Origin: Haloarchaeobius sp. HME9146
Lineage (GTDB): Archaea; Halobacteriota; Halobacteria; Halobacteriales; Natrialbaceae
Reading direction: 5' to 3'
NCBI RefSeq assembly: GCF_025399835.1
Contig: NZ_JAODVR010000001.1
Location: forward strand, 620,001-684,000
DNA: 64,000 nt
The translations under genes were made by a program, and so were the position numbers. The notes beneath the pieces are model-generated. The model made no database searches and was not told the origin of the DNA. It saw only the letters and a program-made list of their open reading frames with translations. Shown piece by piece: positions 44,409 through 53,000 of the stretch (position 1 is its first letter; every line of letters begins with the position of its first letter).

Positions 44409-44512
44409 CGAGCAGGTCACTCGCGCTGGTGCAATGGGGACCGCCCCGCACCACAGCCTCCCCAGCCGACTCCCTCCGTTCCGCTGTGCTTCACTCCCGT
44501 CGTCCCTCGCGC
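44409..44512 (-). repeat. Dispersed intergenic repeat, copy C (inverted)
   Basis: Read on the minus strand it starts GCGCGAGGGACGA, contains AGTCGGCTGGGGAGGCTGT and GTGCGGGGCGGT, and ends GCGCGAGTGACCTGCTCG. The last 18 bases are identical to the end of copy A. It is shorter than copies A and B by a gap near the GGTGCTGTGCGG word. Confidence 0.6.
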
Positions 44513-44659
44513 GGCACCGGCTCGTGGCCTCGCTCGCGCTCGGCACACTCACCAGCGCACGCCAGACCGTCGTCGAGACAGCAATCGCTGGCAGATGCAT
44601 CTGCTGTTGGCGCGCGTGGTCGAGACCGGTGAGCGACAGCGAACCGTGTCGGTGGCGAC

Positions 44660-44780
44660 GCGCGAGGGATGAGCACCGCAGCGAAGCGGAGCGTAGCGAG
44701 GAGCACAGTCGGCTGGGGAGGGCGAGGTGCGGTGCTGTGCGGGGCGGTTTCCACTGCCATCGGCGCGAGCACGCTGCTCG
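44660..44780 (+). repeat. Dispersed intergenic repeat, copy B
   Basis: Starts GCGCGAGGGATGAGCAC, contains AGCGAAGCGGA, CAGTCGGCTGGGGAGG and GCGGTGCTGTGCGGG, and ends TGCCATCGGCGCGAG...CTGCTCG. The order matches copy A throughout, with substitutions mostly in the spacers. Confidence 0.65.
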
Positions 44781-44860
44781 TCGAATCTGATTACGGTACC
44801 TGGTGGCCCCCGAAGGACTGCATCGACCGACTCGAAAATCGGTCGTTCACCTCGACGAAC

Positions 44861-45898
44861 TCACGACTGCCAGGTCAGACAGGTCGCGGCCCAGGTGTAG
44901 CCGGTCCCGGCAGCCAGGAACAGCACCGAATCCCCACTAGCCACCAGCCCGCGCTCCAGCCCCTCAGACAGGGCCAGAATCTGGTCGGCGGACTGGACGT
45001 GGCCGTAGTCGTCGAGGTAGTAGCTCTCCGAGCCGGGGTCACACCCCAGCTCTTCACACAGTAACTCGTGGAACGACCGCTTCATGTGCGTCAGCGAGAC
45101 GAAATCCACGTCCTCCACGCTGGAGCGCTCCATCGCGGTCTCGGCGACTTCGCGGAAGTTCGGGAGGCTGACCTCGGCGAGGCGTTCCTTCATGCCCTGC
45201 TGGTCGGGCACGTCGAGGGTATGCAGGCCGTGCTGGACCGTCTCGGCGCTGGCGGGGCGGGCCGAGCCACCGGCGGGCATCACCACGTCGCGGGAGAACG
45301 ACCCGTCGGTGATTGCGGCGCTCTCGTGGACGTGGGCGCGAACCTGCCCCGGTTCAGCATCGGACTCCAGCACCATCGCGGTGGCCCCGGAACCGAAGTT
45401 GAACATGAACGAGGAGCGCTCATTGTCGTAGTCGACGAGGTCTTCCTCGCGGCTGGCCGTCACGAGCAGTGCGGTGTCGACGTGGTCGGCGAGCAGTTGC
45501 GCTTTGACCTGCCGGATGGCGATTGGCGCGCCGGCACAGAGCGAGTAGCTCTCGGTGGCGAACGCGTCCGAACAGCCCAGGCGGGCCGCGATGTCGGCCG
45601 CGGCCGACCAGACGACGTGGTCCTTGTACTCGCTGCCGTGGTAGAGCACGAGGTCCACCTCGTCCGGGTCCACCCCGGCGTCCGCGAGTGCGTCTCGGCC
45701 CGCCTCCACACACATGTCGCTGCAGTGGTCCGCCTCCGGTGGGCAGACGTGCTTCCGGCGCAGGCCCATCTTCTCGGTGACCACGTCCTCGGGAATCCCG
45801 CTCCGCGCGGCGATTTCCGCGCCAGAAACGGTCTGGTCGGGAACGTAGGTCCCGAAGCCGGTGAGGGCGACTGCCCCTGCGTACTCCTCCCGGCTCAC
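44861..45898 (-). CDS. FabH/thiolase-fold (ketoacyl synthase III-like) protein in the Liv operon
   Basis: 345 residues. The thiolase fold of KAS III/HMG-CoA synthase-like enzymes is visible from GFGTYVPDQTVSG through VDLVLYHGSEYKDHV. The nucleophile is Cys121 (ESYSLCAGAP) and the catalytic His is 271 (LTHMKRSF). The third residue, Asn in the GN motif of KAS III, is His300 here (YGHVQSADQ). It could acylate itself with an acyl-CoA and condense or transfer it. Its gene overlaps that of LivM by 4 bp at the end of the transporter operon, an unusual association. Confidence 0.82.
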   Translation of the reverse strand: MSREEYAGAVALTGFGTYVPDQTVSGAEIAARSGIPEDVVTEKMGLRRKHVCPPEADHCSDMCVEAGRDALADAGVDPDEVDLVLYHGSEYKDHVVWSAAADIAARLGCSDAFATESYSLCAGAPIAIRQVKAQLLADHVDTALLVTASREEDLVDYDNERSSFMFNFGSGATAMVLESDAEPGQVRAHVHESAAITDGSFSRDVVMPAGGSARPASAETVQHGLHTLDVPDQQGMKERLAEVSLPNFREVAETAMERSSVEDVDFVSLTHMKRSFHELLCEELGCDPGSESYYLDDYGHVQSADQILALSEGLERGLVASGDSVLFLAAGTGYTWAATCLTWQS

Positions 45899-47262
45899 TT
45901 CAGGTACCTCTGGATGTGCGCCGGCAGTCGCTTCGCGACCGTCCCACCGAGGCGCACCCGGAGCGTCCCGAGCAGGCCGTGGGGGACGTAGAGGACGAAC
46001 ACGACGAACAGCAGGCCGATGTAGAGGCCGGCCCGGCCGTTCAGGAACACCTCGATACCCTCACCGACGGTGAAGCCGTTCAGGAGCACCGTGTCGAGGG
46101 TGCCCTGGCCGAGGGTCTCGCGGAGGTACGGCAGGAGCCCGCCGCCCTCCTTCGAGAGGAACTCGTGCAGCCCCTCGTGGAACAGGCGACCGAACAGCGG
46201 CCCGGCGAGGGTGCCGAACCCGCCGATGATCGATGCCAGGAGCGCGTCACCCGCCGCGAGGAAGTAGAAGGAGTTCTCGGGGGCGACCGAGCCTTTGAAC
46301 CCGGCGAGCAGGCCGCCACCGATGGCTCCGAAGAACCCGGAGATGGCGAACGCGCCCATCTTGACCCGGAAGGTGTCGTAGCCGACGGCGCGGGCGCGTT
46401 CCTCGTTCTCGCGGATGGCGACCATGGCGCGGCCGAAGGGCGAGTGGAGGATGCGCTGCATCGCGAAGTAACACACCACGACCACGAGACCGACCATGTA
46501 GTACGACACCTCGGTCGGGCCGAGCGCGATGGTGTGGCTGATGGGCGCCAGGAAGCCCAGTCCGGTGAGCTGGACGAAGTCCATCCCCCAGACGAACTGG
46601 TCGCCGAGCAGCCGCCCGATGCGCATGTTCAGCGCGTCGACGTAGGGCACGCCGATGGCGAAGCCCTCCTGGATGGAGGCGGAGACGCCGTCTTGCGGGC
46701 TGTCGGAGACGAAGTCCCAGTTCGAGAACAGCACGTAGAGGATCTGGGAGAATCCCAACGTGATCATCGCGAAGTACACCCCGGAGAGCCGGAACGACAC
46801 CGCCCCGACGAGCAGGGCGAGCAGCGCCGCCAGGATACCGGCGACGACCAGGCTCACCATGAACGGGGTCTCCGGCCCCAGCACCGGTATCTTCCCGTTG
46901 GCTACGAGGATGACGAAGTACGCGCCGAGACCGTAGAAGGCCGCGTGGCCGAACGAGAGGTAGCCGGTGTAGCCGCTGATGAAATCGAACGACATGGCGA
47001 ACAGGCCGAAGTAGAACACCGTGACCATGGTGTCCACGCGCGGCAGGAACATCGCCATCTCGGCGGCGACCGGGGATTCGAGCAGGAAGGTGTAGACGAA
47101 CGGGTACAGTCCCAGCAGCACGATGACCGCGAGGTGGACAGACTGCTCGCGGGCGTACTGGAGCAGGTAGTGCTCGTCGGTCGATTCCGTGGTCTGCGTG
47201 GCCGACCCGGACCGTGTGGACTCCCCTGCCGGGGACTCCGCGGTCGCGTCGCTAATGGCCAC
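45895..47262 (-). CDS. Branched-chain amino acid-type ABC permease, LivM-like
   Basis: 455 residues; a hydrophilic N-terminal 30 residues precede about ten helices. LivM features: FDFISGYTGYLSFGHAAFYGLGAY (GYxGxxSFGHAAF), VVCYFAMQRILHSPFGRAMVAIRENEERARAVGYD (the cytoplasmic coupling loop), and GGFGTLAGPLFG near the end. Together with the LivH-like protein it forms the channel. The N-terminus overlaps the LivH gene by 11 bp. LivHM channels carry branched amino acids but also urea, amides and aromatic or aliphatic acids in other organisms. Confidence 0.92.
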   Translation of the reverse strand: MAISDATAESPAGESTRSGSATQTTESTDEHYLLQYAREQSVHLAVIVLLGLYPFVYTFLLESPVAAEMAMFLPRVDTMVTVFYFGLFAMSFDFISGYTGYLSFGHAAFYGLGAYFVILVANGKIPVLGPETPFMVSLVVAGILAALLALLVGAVSFRLSGVYFAMITLGFSQILYVLFSNWDFVSDSPQDGVSASIQEGFAIGVPYVDALNMRIGRLLGDQFVWGMDFVQLTGLGFLAPISHTIALGPTEVSYYMVGLVVVVCYFAMQRILHSPFGRAMVAIRENEERARAVGYDTFRVKMGAFAISGFFGAIGGGLLAGFKGSVAPENSFYFLAAGDALLASIIGGFGTLAGPLFGRLFHEGLHEFLSKEGGGLLPYLRETLGQGTLDTVLLNGFTVGEGIEVFLNGRAGLYIGLLFVVFVLYVPHGLLGTLRVRLGGTVAKRLPAHIQRYLK

Positions 47263-48265
47263 CCACCTCCTCGACGCCGTAGAGGCCCTGCGGTTTCACG
47301 ACCAGCATCACCACCAGGATGAGGAATATCATCAGCTCCGGCAACGCGGAGAAGCTGACGATGTTGCTGGTGAACAGTTCGGTCGTGACCGCGTCGACGA
47401 AGCCGACGAGGATGCCCGCGATGACGGTCCCCCGGAAGGTCCCGAGGCCGCCGACGATGACGACGACGAACGCGGGCAACAGCACCTCGGCCCCGAGGCC
47501 GATGCTGGCGGCCCACGCCACGTCCCACATCAGCAGCGTCCCGGCGATACCGGTGACGCCGACGCCGATGCCGAAGACGACGGTGAACGCCTGCCGGATG
47601 TTGATGCCGAGCGCCTCGGCCATCTCGGTGTCCTCGCTCCCGGCGCGGATGTAGAGGCCGTACCGGGTCTTCGTGAGGAACGCCCAGAGGCCGGCGACGA
47701 CGACGGCCCCGAAGACGATCTCGAACAGTTCGAGCCCCTGCACACGTGCGCCGAGCACGAGGAAGCTGTTCTCCGGCGACAGGAGGTCGGGCTTCGTGCC
47801 GAGGGCCTCCTGCCAGTCCGTCGAGGGCTGGACGTCGTAGAACAGCAGCACCATCCGGAGCACCTCCTCGAGGACCAGCGTCACCCCGAAGGTGAGCAGT
47901 ATCTGGTACAGCGGCGGCCGGTCGTACAGCGGCCGGATGAGCTTCACCTCGAGCAGGCTCCCGAAGCCGGTCAGGAGCGCGAACACGACGACGACCGCGA
48001 CGAAGAACAACCCGAGCCGCGCCACGTCGCCGCTGGCCTGCGAGACGAGTGTCACCATCAGCAGGCCGCCGAGGTACGCCCCGATGGTCGTCAGCGAGCC
48101 GTGGGCGAAGTTGAGTACGCCCATCAGGCCGAAGATGAGGGTCAACCCGGCGGCGATCATGATGTAGAGCGACGCCTTCGCCAGCCCGTCGAGCACGATG
48201 CCGACGAGGACGCCGAGGTCGAGGAAGTGCAGGATGGCGTCGACGAAGGAGACCATGGGAATCAC
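47252..48265 (-). CDS. Branched-chain amino acid-type ABC permease, LivH-like
   Basis: 337 residues. LivH motifs are GLTLIFGLMGVLNFAHGSLTTIGAY near the N-terminus and GGLGTFRGTVIAGILVG towards the end; SEDTEMAEALGINIRQAFTVVF is the coupling loop. It is about 40 residues longer than E. coli LivH because of an insertion around YDVQPSTDWQEALGTK, which would face outside. The gene overlaps that of the LivF-like ATPase by 4 bp. Confidence 0.92.
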   Translation of the reverse strand: MIPMVSFVDAILHFLDLGVLVGIVLDGLAKASLYIMIAAGLTLIFGLMGVLNFAHGSLTTIGAYLGGLLMVTLVSQASGDVARLGLFFVAVVVVFALLTGFGSLLEVKLIRPLYDRPPLYQILLTFGVTLVLEEVLRMVLLFYDVQPSTDWQEALGTKPDLLSPENSFLVLGARVQGLELFEIVFGAVVVAGLWAFLTKTRYGLYIRAGSEDTEMAEALGINIRQAFTVVFGIGVGVTGIAGTLLMWDVAWAASIGLGAEVLLPAFVVVIVGGLGTFRGTVIAGILVGFVDAVTTELFTSNIVSFSALPELMIFLILVVMLVVKPQGLYGVEEVGGH

Positions 48266-49026
48266 GTCAGGTACCTCCGTATCTCCTCGTCGTCCGCACT
48301 GACGCCGTCGGTGGTGTCCGAGTGGACGACCTGCCCGTTGTCCATCAGGTAGAACCGGTCGGCGAGGTCCATCGCCAGCGGGAAGTTCTGCTCGACGAGC
48401 AGGAGCGAGGCCTCCTCCGAGACCTCACGGAGCGCCTGCGCGACGTTCTCGACGATCTGCGGGGCGAGTCCCTCACTGGGTTCGTCTACCAGCAAGAGGT
48501 CGTTCTCGCCGACGAGCCCGCGGGCGATGGCGACCATCTGTTGCTGGCCGCCCGAGAGGTTCCCGGCCTTCTTCTCGCGGAACTCCACGAGGTCGGGGAA
48601 CGCCGAGAACGCGGTGTCGAGGTGTGACTCGACGTCCTCGCCATCCTTGACCGCGACGCGGATGTTCTCCTCGACGGAGAGTTGCGAGAACATCCGGCGG
48701 TCCTCGGGAATCCAGCCCATGCCGGCGCGGGCGACCTCGTGGGTCGCCGAACCGGTGACGTCCTCGCCACGGAGGCGAACCGTCCCTTCCCGGGGCGGCG
48801 TGAGCTGGAGCGCGGTCCGGAGCGTCGTCGTCTTGCCGACGCCGTTTCGCCCGACGAGGGCGACCGTCTCACCGGGGTCGACGTGGAGCGAGACGCCCTC
48901 GAGGATGTGGCTCTCGCCGTAGTAGGTGTGGACGTCGGACAGTTCGAGCAGATGACTCCCCCTGTCGCTCGAACGATTTCCCCCGTCGGTCGTGCTGTCC
49001 TGTCCACCCGTGCTGGACTCGCTCAT
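48262..49026 (-). CDS. ABC ATP-binding protein, LivF-like
   Basis: 254 residues with a hydrophilic N-terminus (STGGQDSTTDGGNRSS). Walker A is GRNGVGKTT, the signature LSGGQQQMVAIARGL, Walker B LLLVDEPSEGLAP and the switch His region is replaced by LLVEQN, as is typical of LivF. The GLAP ending of Walker B is diagnostic for the LivF group. It pairs with the LivG-like ATPase encoded next to it. Confidence 0.92.
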   Translation of the reverse strand: MSESSTGGQDSTTDGGNRSSDRGSHLLELSDVHTYYGESHILEGVSLHVDPGETVALVGRNGVGKTTTLRTALQLTPPREGTVRLRGEDVTGSATHEVARAGMGWIPEDRRMFSQLSVEENIRVAVKDGEDVESHLDTAFSAFPDLVEFREKKAGNLSGGQQQMVAIARGLVGENDLLLVDEPSEGLAPQIVENVAQALREVSEEASLLLVEQNFPLAMDLADRFYLMDNGQVVHSDTTDGVSADDEEIRRYLT

Positions 49027-49850
49027 ACGGCACCCCCTCCGGTACCGCCAGTCGTGCCGCTGTTCGAACTCGCGACGTGCTCGGCGTCGGCGTCGTAGCC
49101 GCCGAGGTACGCCTCCTGGACCGCCTCGTCCTCGCGGACGGCCTCGGGCTCACCGTCGGCGATGAGGCTGCCGCGGTGCAACACGGCGATTCGGTCGGCG
49201 AGGTCCATCACCACGTCCATGTTATGCTCGACGAGCAGGACGGCGTGGTCGCCCGCGACGTCCCGGATGAGGTCGACGATGTCGCCGACGCTCTCGGAGG
49301 AGACGCCCGCGGCGGGTTCGTCCAGCAGGAGCACGTCGGGGTCGCCCGCGAGGGCGATGCCGAGTTCGAGCTGGCGCTTCTCGCCGTGACTGAGGTTCTG
49401 TGCGACCGTCTCCGTCTTCCCACCAAGGCCGACCCGGTCGAGGATGGCCTCGGCCTCCGCGACGAACTCGGGGAACGCGTCGACGTTGCGCCAGAAGCGC
49501 ACCGTCGCGTCGCTGTGGGCCTGGGCGGCCACGCGGACGTTCTCCAGGACCGTCGCGGTCGGGAAGACGTTCGTTATCTGGTACGAGCGGTGGAGCCCGA
49601 CCGACGCGGTCTGGTCGGGCCCGTGGTCCGTGATGTCTCGCCAGTCGCCGTCGACGCGGAACTCGACGCGCCCCTCGGAGGGCGCGAGCGCCCCCGTGAG
49701 CAGGTTGAAGAACGTCGTCTTGCCGGCCCCGTTCGGGCCGATGAGCGCACAGCACTCGTCGTCCGCGAGCCCGAAGTCCACGCCGTCGACCGCCGTCACA
49801 CCGCCGAACCGTTTCGTCAGGCCGCTCGTCCTGAGCAGCTGTGCGGCCAT
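49023..49850 (-). CDS. ABC ATP-binding protein, LivG-like
   Basis: 275 residues. Walker A is GPNGAGKTTFFNLLTG, the signature LSHGEKRQLELGIAL, Walker B VLLLDEPAAGVS and the switch His is in LLVEHNMDVVM. SHGEKRQLE is the LivG form of the signature. It overlaps the LivF gene by 4 bp and follows the binding-protein gene by 4 bp. Confidence 0.92.
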   Translation of the reverse strand: MAAQLLRTSGLTKRFGGVTAVDGVDFGLADDECCALIGPNGAGKTTFFNLLTGALAPSEGRVEFRVDGDWRDITDHGPDQTASVGLHRSYQITNVFPTATVLENVRVAAQAHSDATVRFWRNVDAFPEFVAEAEAILDRVGLGGKTETVAQNLSHGEKRQLELGIALAGDPDVLLLDEPAAGVSSESVGDIVDLIRDVAGDHAVLLVEHNMDVVMDLADRIAVLHRGSLIADGEPEAVREDEAVQEAYLGGYDADAEHVASSNSGTTGGTGGGAV

Positions 49851-49854
49851 CGGC

Positions 49855-51282
49855 CTACAGCGAGCACCCCATCTGGTCCGACCCTTCAGGGATGGTGACC
49901 TCGTCCGCGCTGACCCGGGCGACCGGGTCGCCGGGCATGATGGCTGCGCCCCAGTTGGACTTCCACTGGTCGCTGGTCGGCACCGGGTACGCGACCGTCA
50001 TCTCGGAGCGCGCCTGGCCGTTGTACTCCTGGTAGGTGTAGCCGTCGGGCCCCTTCGGGGTATCCGCGACGGTCATGCCGGTGAGCGCCTCCCGGATATC
50101 GACGCCCTCGGTCGACCCCGACACCTGCACCGCCTGGTGCAGCGAGGAGGCCGCGGTGAACGTCCCCGAGGTGAACAGGTCGGGCACCTTCCCGTAGGCG
50201 CTGGTGTACATGTCGACGAAGGCGCTGTTGATCTCGTTGTCGTACTGGTTCCAGTGGTAGCGGGTGGTGAACGGCCCGACCTCGGCGTCCTGGATCTTCT
50301 GGGTCGTCAGCGGCTTGCCGAGGATGTTCTGGAGGACCGACCCGACCACGGAGTTCGTGATCTCGGTGGCGAACCCACCGAAGACGCGCACGTCGTAGTT
50401 CGCGGCCGTGGTCATGAAGTTCGGCAGCGTCGCGACGGTGAACCCGCCGACGACGGCGTCTGCCCCCGAATCGACGGCGGCCTGGAACAGCCCGTCGAAC
50501 TCGGAGTAGCCCTGCGGGACGAACCGTTCGCCCGTGATGGTGATGCCGTTCGCCTCGAGCACGTTCCGGTAGTTGTTGACGACGGCCTTCCCGAAGGAGT
50601 AGTCCGCGCCCATCAGGAACACCTTCTCGATGTCGGTCTCCTTGGCGACGTAGGTCCCGCCGGAGCGGGCGTCCATCGCGGTGTTCTCGTTCGCGCGGAA
50701 CACCTGGTTCGAGCAGGTGCTCTCGCTGGAGGTGATGTCCGCCGACGCCGCGGGCCCGGCGATGAACGGGATGTCGACCGCCGGGGTCTTCACGACCGTC
50801 TCGATGACGCGGGTCGCCGAGGCCGAGGAGGTACAGCCGAACAGCACGTCGACCTCCTCGTTCTGGACGAGGTCGGTCGCGATCGTCTGGGCCTTGTCGG
50901 CCGAGAAGCCGGTGTCCTTGAAGTGCAGCTCCCAGGTCACGTCCCCATCCTCGACGGTCCGGGTGCCGGTCTTCACGTCGGTCAGCGGGTCGGTGTCGGT
51001 CCGGTAGGCCAGCCCCGAGAGGAAGCCCCAGATGGACTGCATCCCGTAGTACTGGAGGTCACCCGACATCGGCTGCATGACGCCGACCTTGACCGTCCCC
51101 GACGCCGACACGTCGGCCTGCGTCGTGGTCTTGGTTCCGCCACCGCCGCCACCGCCACCGTCGGTGGCCGTGGTGTCTGTCTCGGTCTCCTGTCCGCCAC
51201 TCGTACACCCGGCGAGGCCGCCGACCCCGAGTGCACCCAACGTTCCCAGCATTCGTCTTCGTGAGATGTCCACGCGCGACAT
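49855..51282 (-). CDS. ABC substrate-binding lipoprotein, LivJ/K-like
   Basis: 475 residues. The N-terminus carries RRRMLGTLGALGVGGLAGC, a Tat motif plus lipobox, then a Thr/Gly-rich linker. The mature part is a type I periplasmic-binding fold of the Leu/amide group: VKVGVMQPMSGDLQYYG at the start, VDVLFGCTSSASATRVIETV, SNQVFRANEN, and VFLMGADYSFGKAVVNNYRNVL. AmiC/urea/aromatic-acid binders share this fold. It is the first gene of the six-gene transporter/FabH-like operon and has the shared 17-bp element in its promoter. Confidence 0.9.
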   Translation of the reverse strand: MSRVDISRRRMLGTLGALGVGGLAGCTSGGQETETDTTATDGGGGGGGGTKTTTQADVSASGTVKVGVMQPMSGDLQYYGMQSIWGFLSGLAYRTDTDPLTDVKTGTRTVEDGDVTWELHFKDTGFSADKAQTIATDLVQNEEVDVLFGCTSSASATRVIETVVKTPAVDIPFIAGPAASADITSSESTCSNQVFRANENTAMDARSGGTYVAKETDIEKVFLMGADYSFGKAVVNNYRNVLEANGITITGERFVPQGYSEFDGLFQAAVDSGADAVVGGFTVATLPNFMTTAANYDVRVFGGFATEITNSVVGSVLQNILGKPLTTQKIQDAEVGPFTTRYHWNQYDNEINSAFVDMYTSAYGKVPDLFTSGTFTAASSLHQAVQVSGSTEGVDIREALTGMTVADTPKGPDGYTYQEYNGQARSEMTVAYPVPTSDQWKSNWGAAIMPGDPVARVSADEVTIPEGSDQMGCSL

Positions 51283-51321
51283 GTTAAGGTCTATCGGGGA
51301 ATATTAGGCAATAATTACAAG

Positions 51322-51338
51322 GTTAACATATCAACCTC
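51322..51338 (-). promoter_or_regulatory. Putative operator 1, in front of the Liv-type operon
   Basis: On the minus strand GAGGTTGATATGTTAAC lies 39 nt before the start of the binding-protein gene, just upstream of TATA-like TAATTAT/CTAATAT (51301-51317). The same 17 bases occur in front of the MaoC-like gene. The position upstream of the TATA box fits an activator site. Confidence 0.72.
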
Positions 51339-51371
51339 TGCCGAGAACGGGCCGTACTCCGGCGGTCGCCG

Positions 51372-52076
51372 CTACTCGTCGAGTTCCGAGAGTGCGTCGA
51401 CCACGCGCTCGACCATCTTCTGTTGACCGCGCCGGAGGTTCTTCGACACCGCCGGTTTCGAGACGCCGAACTCGTCGGCGAGGTCGCCCAATGTGGTCTC
51501 CCGGGGGCTCTCGAAGTAGCCCTCGCTGGCGGCGGTCTCGAGGGTCTTCCGTTCGACGTCCGAGAGGTCGCGACAGCCGTCGATGAGCGACATGGCGGCA
51601 CCCGCGTTCCGGACGATATCGTTCATCGAGGGGAGCGTGGTCGACTCCCGTTCGAGCACCTCGAACTCGTTGTGCTTCTCCAGTTCCGAGAGGGTGCCGT
51701 TCGCGCGCCCCTCGTCGTCGAACCCGACGTGCCACATCTCGCTGCCGTCCTCGATGTAGAACGGGCCGGTGATGTAGCCGTCGTTGCGGCGGATGGTCGC
51801 CATCGCGTCGGTCTGTCCCATCACGGTCCGCAGGTGCGCGACGTTCTCCCGCTTGGCGAGCAGGTCGATATCGTGCATCTGGCCGTGGTCCTGCAAGGCG
51901 TGCAGGCCGTTGTCGAGCGCGCCTCTATCCGCTCCTTCGACGACCATCCGACACTCCAGCTCCTCCGCGACCGGGTTGAACTCCCAGTGAGCGGCCGCGA
52001 AGGCGACGTCATGGTCCGCAGTGGTGTCGATGAACGGGCAGTCGTACTGCTCCATGTCCATCGAGATGTCTATCAT
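51372..52076 (-). CDS. HTH-10 (bacterio-opsin-activator-like) transcriptional regulator
   Basis: 234 residues. The N-terminal domain (about 1-165) is the haloarchaeal sensor-like region seen in HTH-10 proteins. The C-terminus has the HTH-10 pattern LSDVERKTLETAASEGYFESPRETTLGDLADEFGVSKPAVSKNLRRG. It lies directly upstream of the Liv-type operon on the same strand, 89 bp away. It is the obvious candidate for the protein that binds the 17-bp element (inference). Its own promoter has the near-palindrome TGTGTGACTAGTACACA (52082-52098). Confidence 0.88.
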   Translation of the reverse strand: MIDISMDMEQYDCPFIDTTADHDVAFAAAHWEFNPVAEELECRMVVEGADRGALDNGLHALQDHGQMHDIDLLAKRENVAHLRTVMGQTDAMATIRRNDGYITGPFYIEDGSEMWHVGFDDEGRANGTLSELEKHNEFEVLERESTTLPSMNDIVRNAGAAMSLIDGCRDLSDVERKTLETAASEGYFESPRETTLGDLADEFGVSKPAVSKNLRRGQQKMVERVVDALSELDE

Positions 52077-52209
52077 GATAGTGTGTGACTAGTACACAGG
52101 CAACGGGCCGGGCGTTGATAAGGGTTTTCGTACTGGTAGCTCCATTCCGGTTACTGCTTTCGATGGCAAGCCTGCGAGGGTTTTTGCCGATACGGGCTAA
52201 CGTCGAGAT

Positions 52210-52968
52210 ATGAATTCAACCCCGCAGTTCGTCGGCGTCGATGGGAGTCCCGACGGATGGGTGGCGGTGCGGTACAGCGAGGCTGGCTTCGAAGACGTGC
52301 AGCGATACGACGCCATTCAGGAGCTGTGGGAAGAGAATTCGGCAGCGGAGACGATTCTGGTGGACATTCCTATCGGGCTGGCGAAGGACGCGGCTGCGCG
52401 GGAGCCCGAGAAGGCAACCCGAGAGAAGTTGACGGGACGCACCAGCAGCGTGTTCAACGTCCCGATTCGCGGGGTGCTGGATATCGAGGACTACGACGAA
52501 GCCAACGAGGAACAGAAGGACGAGATAGACAAGGGACTCCAGAAGCAGACGTTCAACATCACCCCGCGTATCCGCGAGGTAGACGAGTTGTTGCTGGACG
52601 ACAATTCGGACGCGACACAGGAAACGCTCCGAGAATCACACCCCGAAGTCTGCTTCTGGGCGTTTCATGGAGAACCGATGCAGTACTCGAAGACCGGGCA
52701 GCCAGCCGCCGCCTTCTGGGAGCGCGTCGAGGTGTTAAAAGAGGTCGACAACTCCTTCACCAGCAATCTTGCCACGGCCGGGGAGACAATTGTCGGATGG
52801 GGGAAACCCGAACTCTCCAACGACGACCTACTGGACGCCTTCGTGCTTGCGCTGACGGCGAAGCAGGGTCACGAAAACGACTACCAGACGCTGCCGGAGA
52901 AGCCGACGCGGGACGAAAAGGAACTCAACATGGAGATGGTGTACGCCCAGCCTGAGTCAGGGAACTGA
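52210..52968 (+). CDS. DUF429 family protein of atypical composition
   Basis: 252 residues: FVGVDGSPDGWVAVRY (an RNase H-like first strand with Asp), ILVDIPIGL, TGRTSSVFNVPIRGVL, ESHPEVCFWAFHG and LLDAFVLALTA are the DUF429 landmarks. The fold resembles RNase H; activity is unknown. The DNA is visibly less GC-rich, with codons such as ATT, GAA, AAA and TTG more frequent than in neighbours. This suggests recent acquisition between the regulator and the CoA-ligase genes. A T6 run follows the stop codon. Confidence 0.82.
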   Translation: MNSTPQFVGVDGSPDGWVAVRYSEAGFEDVQRYDAIQELWEENSAAETILVDIPIGLAKDAAAREPEKATREKLTGRTSSVFNVPIRGVLDIEDYDEANEEQKDEIDKGLQKQTFNITPRIREVDELLLDDNSDATQETLRESHPEVCFWAFHGEPMQYSKTGQPAAAFWERVEVLKEVDNSFTSNLATAGETIVGWGKPELSNDDLLDAFVLALTAKQGHENDYQTLPEKPTRDEKELNMEMVYAQPESGN

Positions 52969-53000
52969 CTTTTTTCAGACACGGCCACCTACCGCCGGCC

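Larger units (their letters stand above)
44273..44860. other. 588-bp intergenic region with two inverted repeat copies
   Basis: No gene is supported here. Repeat copies C (44409-44512, minus orientation) and B (44660-44780, plus orientation) face each other about 150 bp apart, so the region could fold into a large cruciform or hairpin. The spacing sequence has no recognised feature. Confidence 0.6.
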
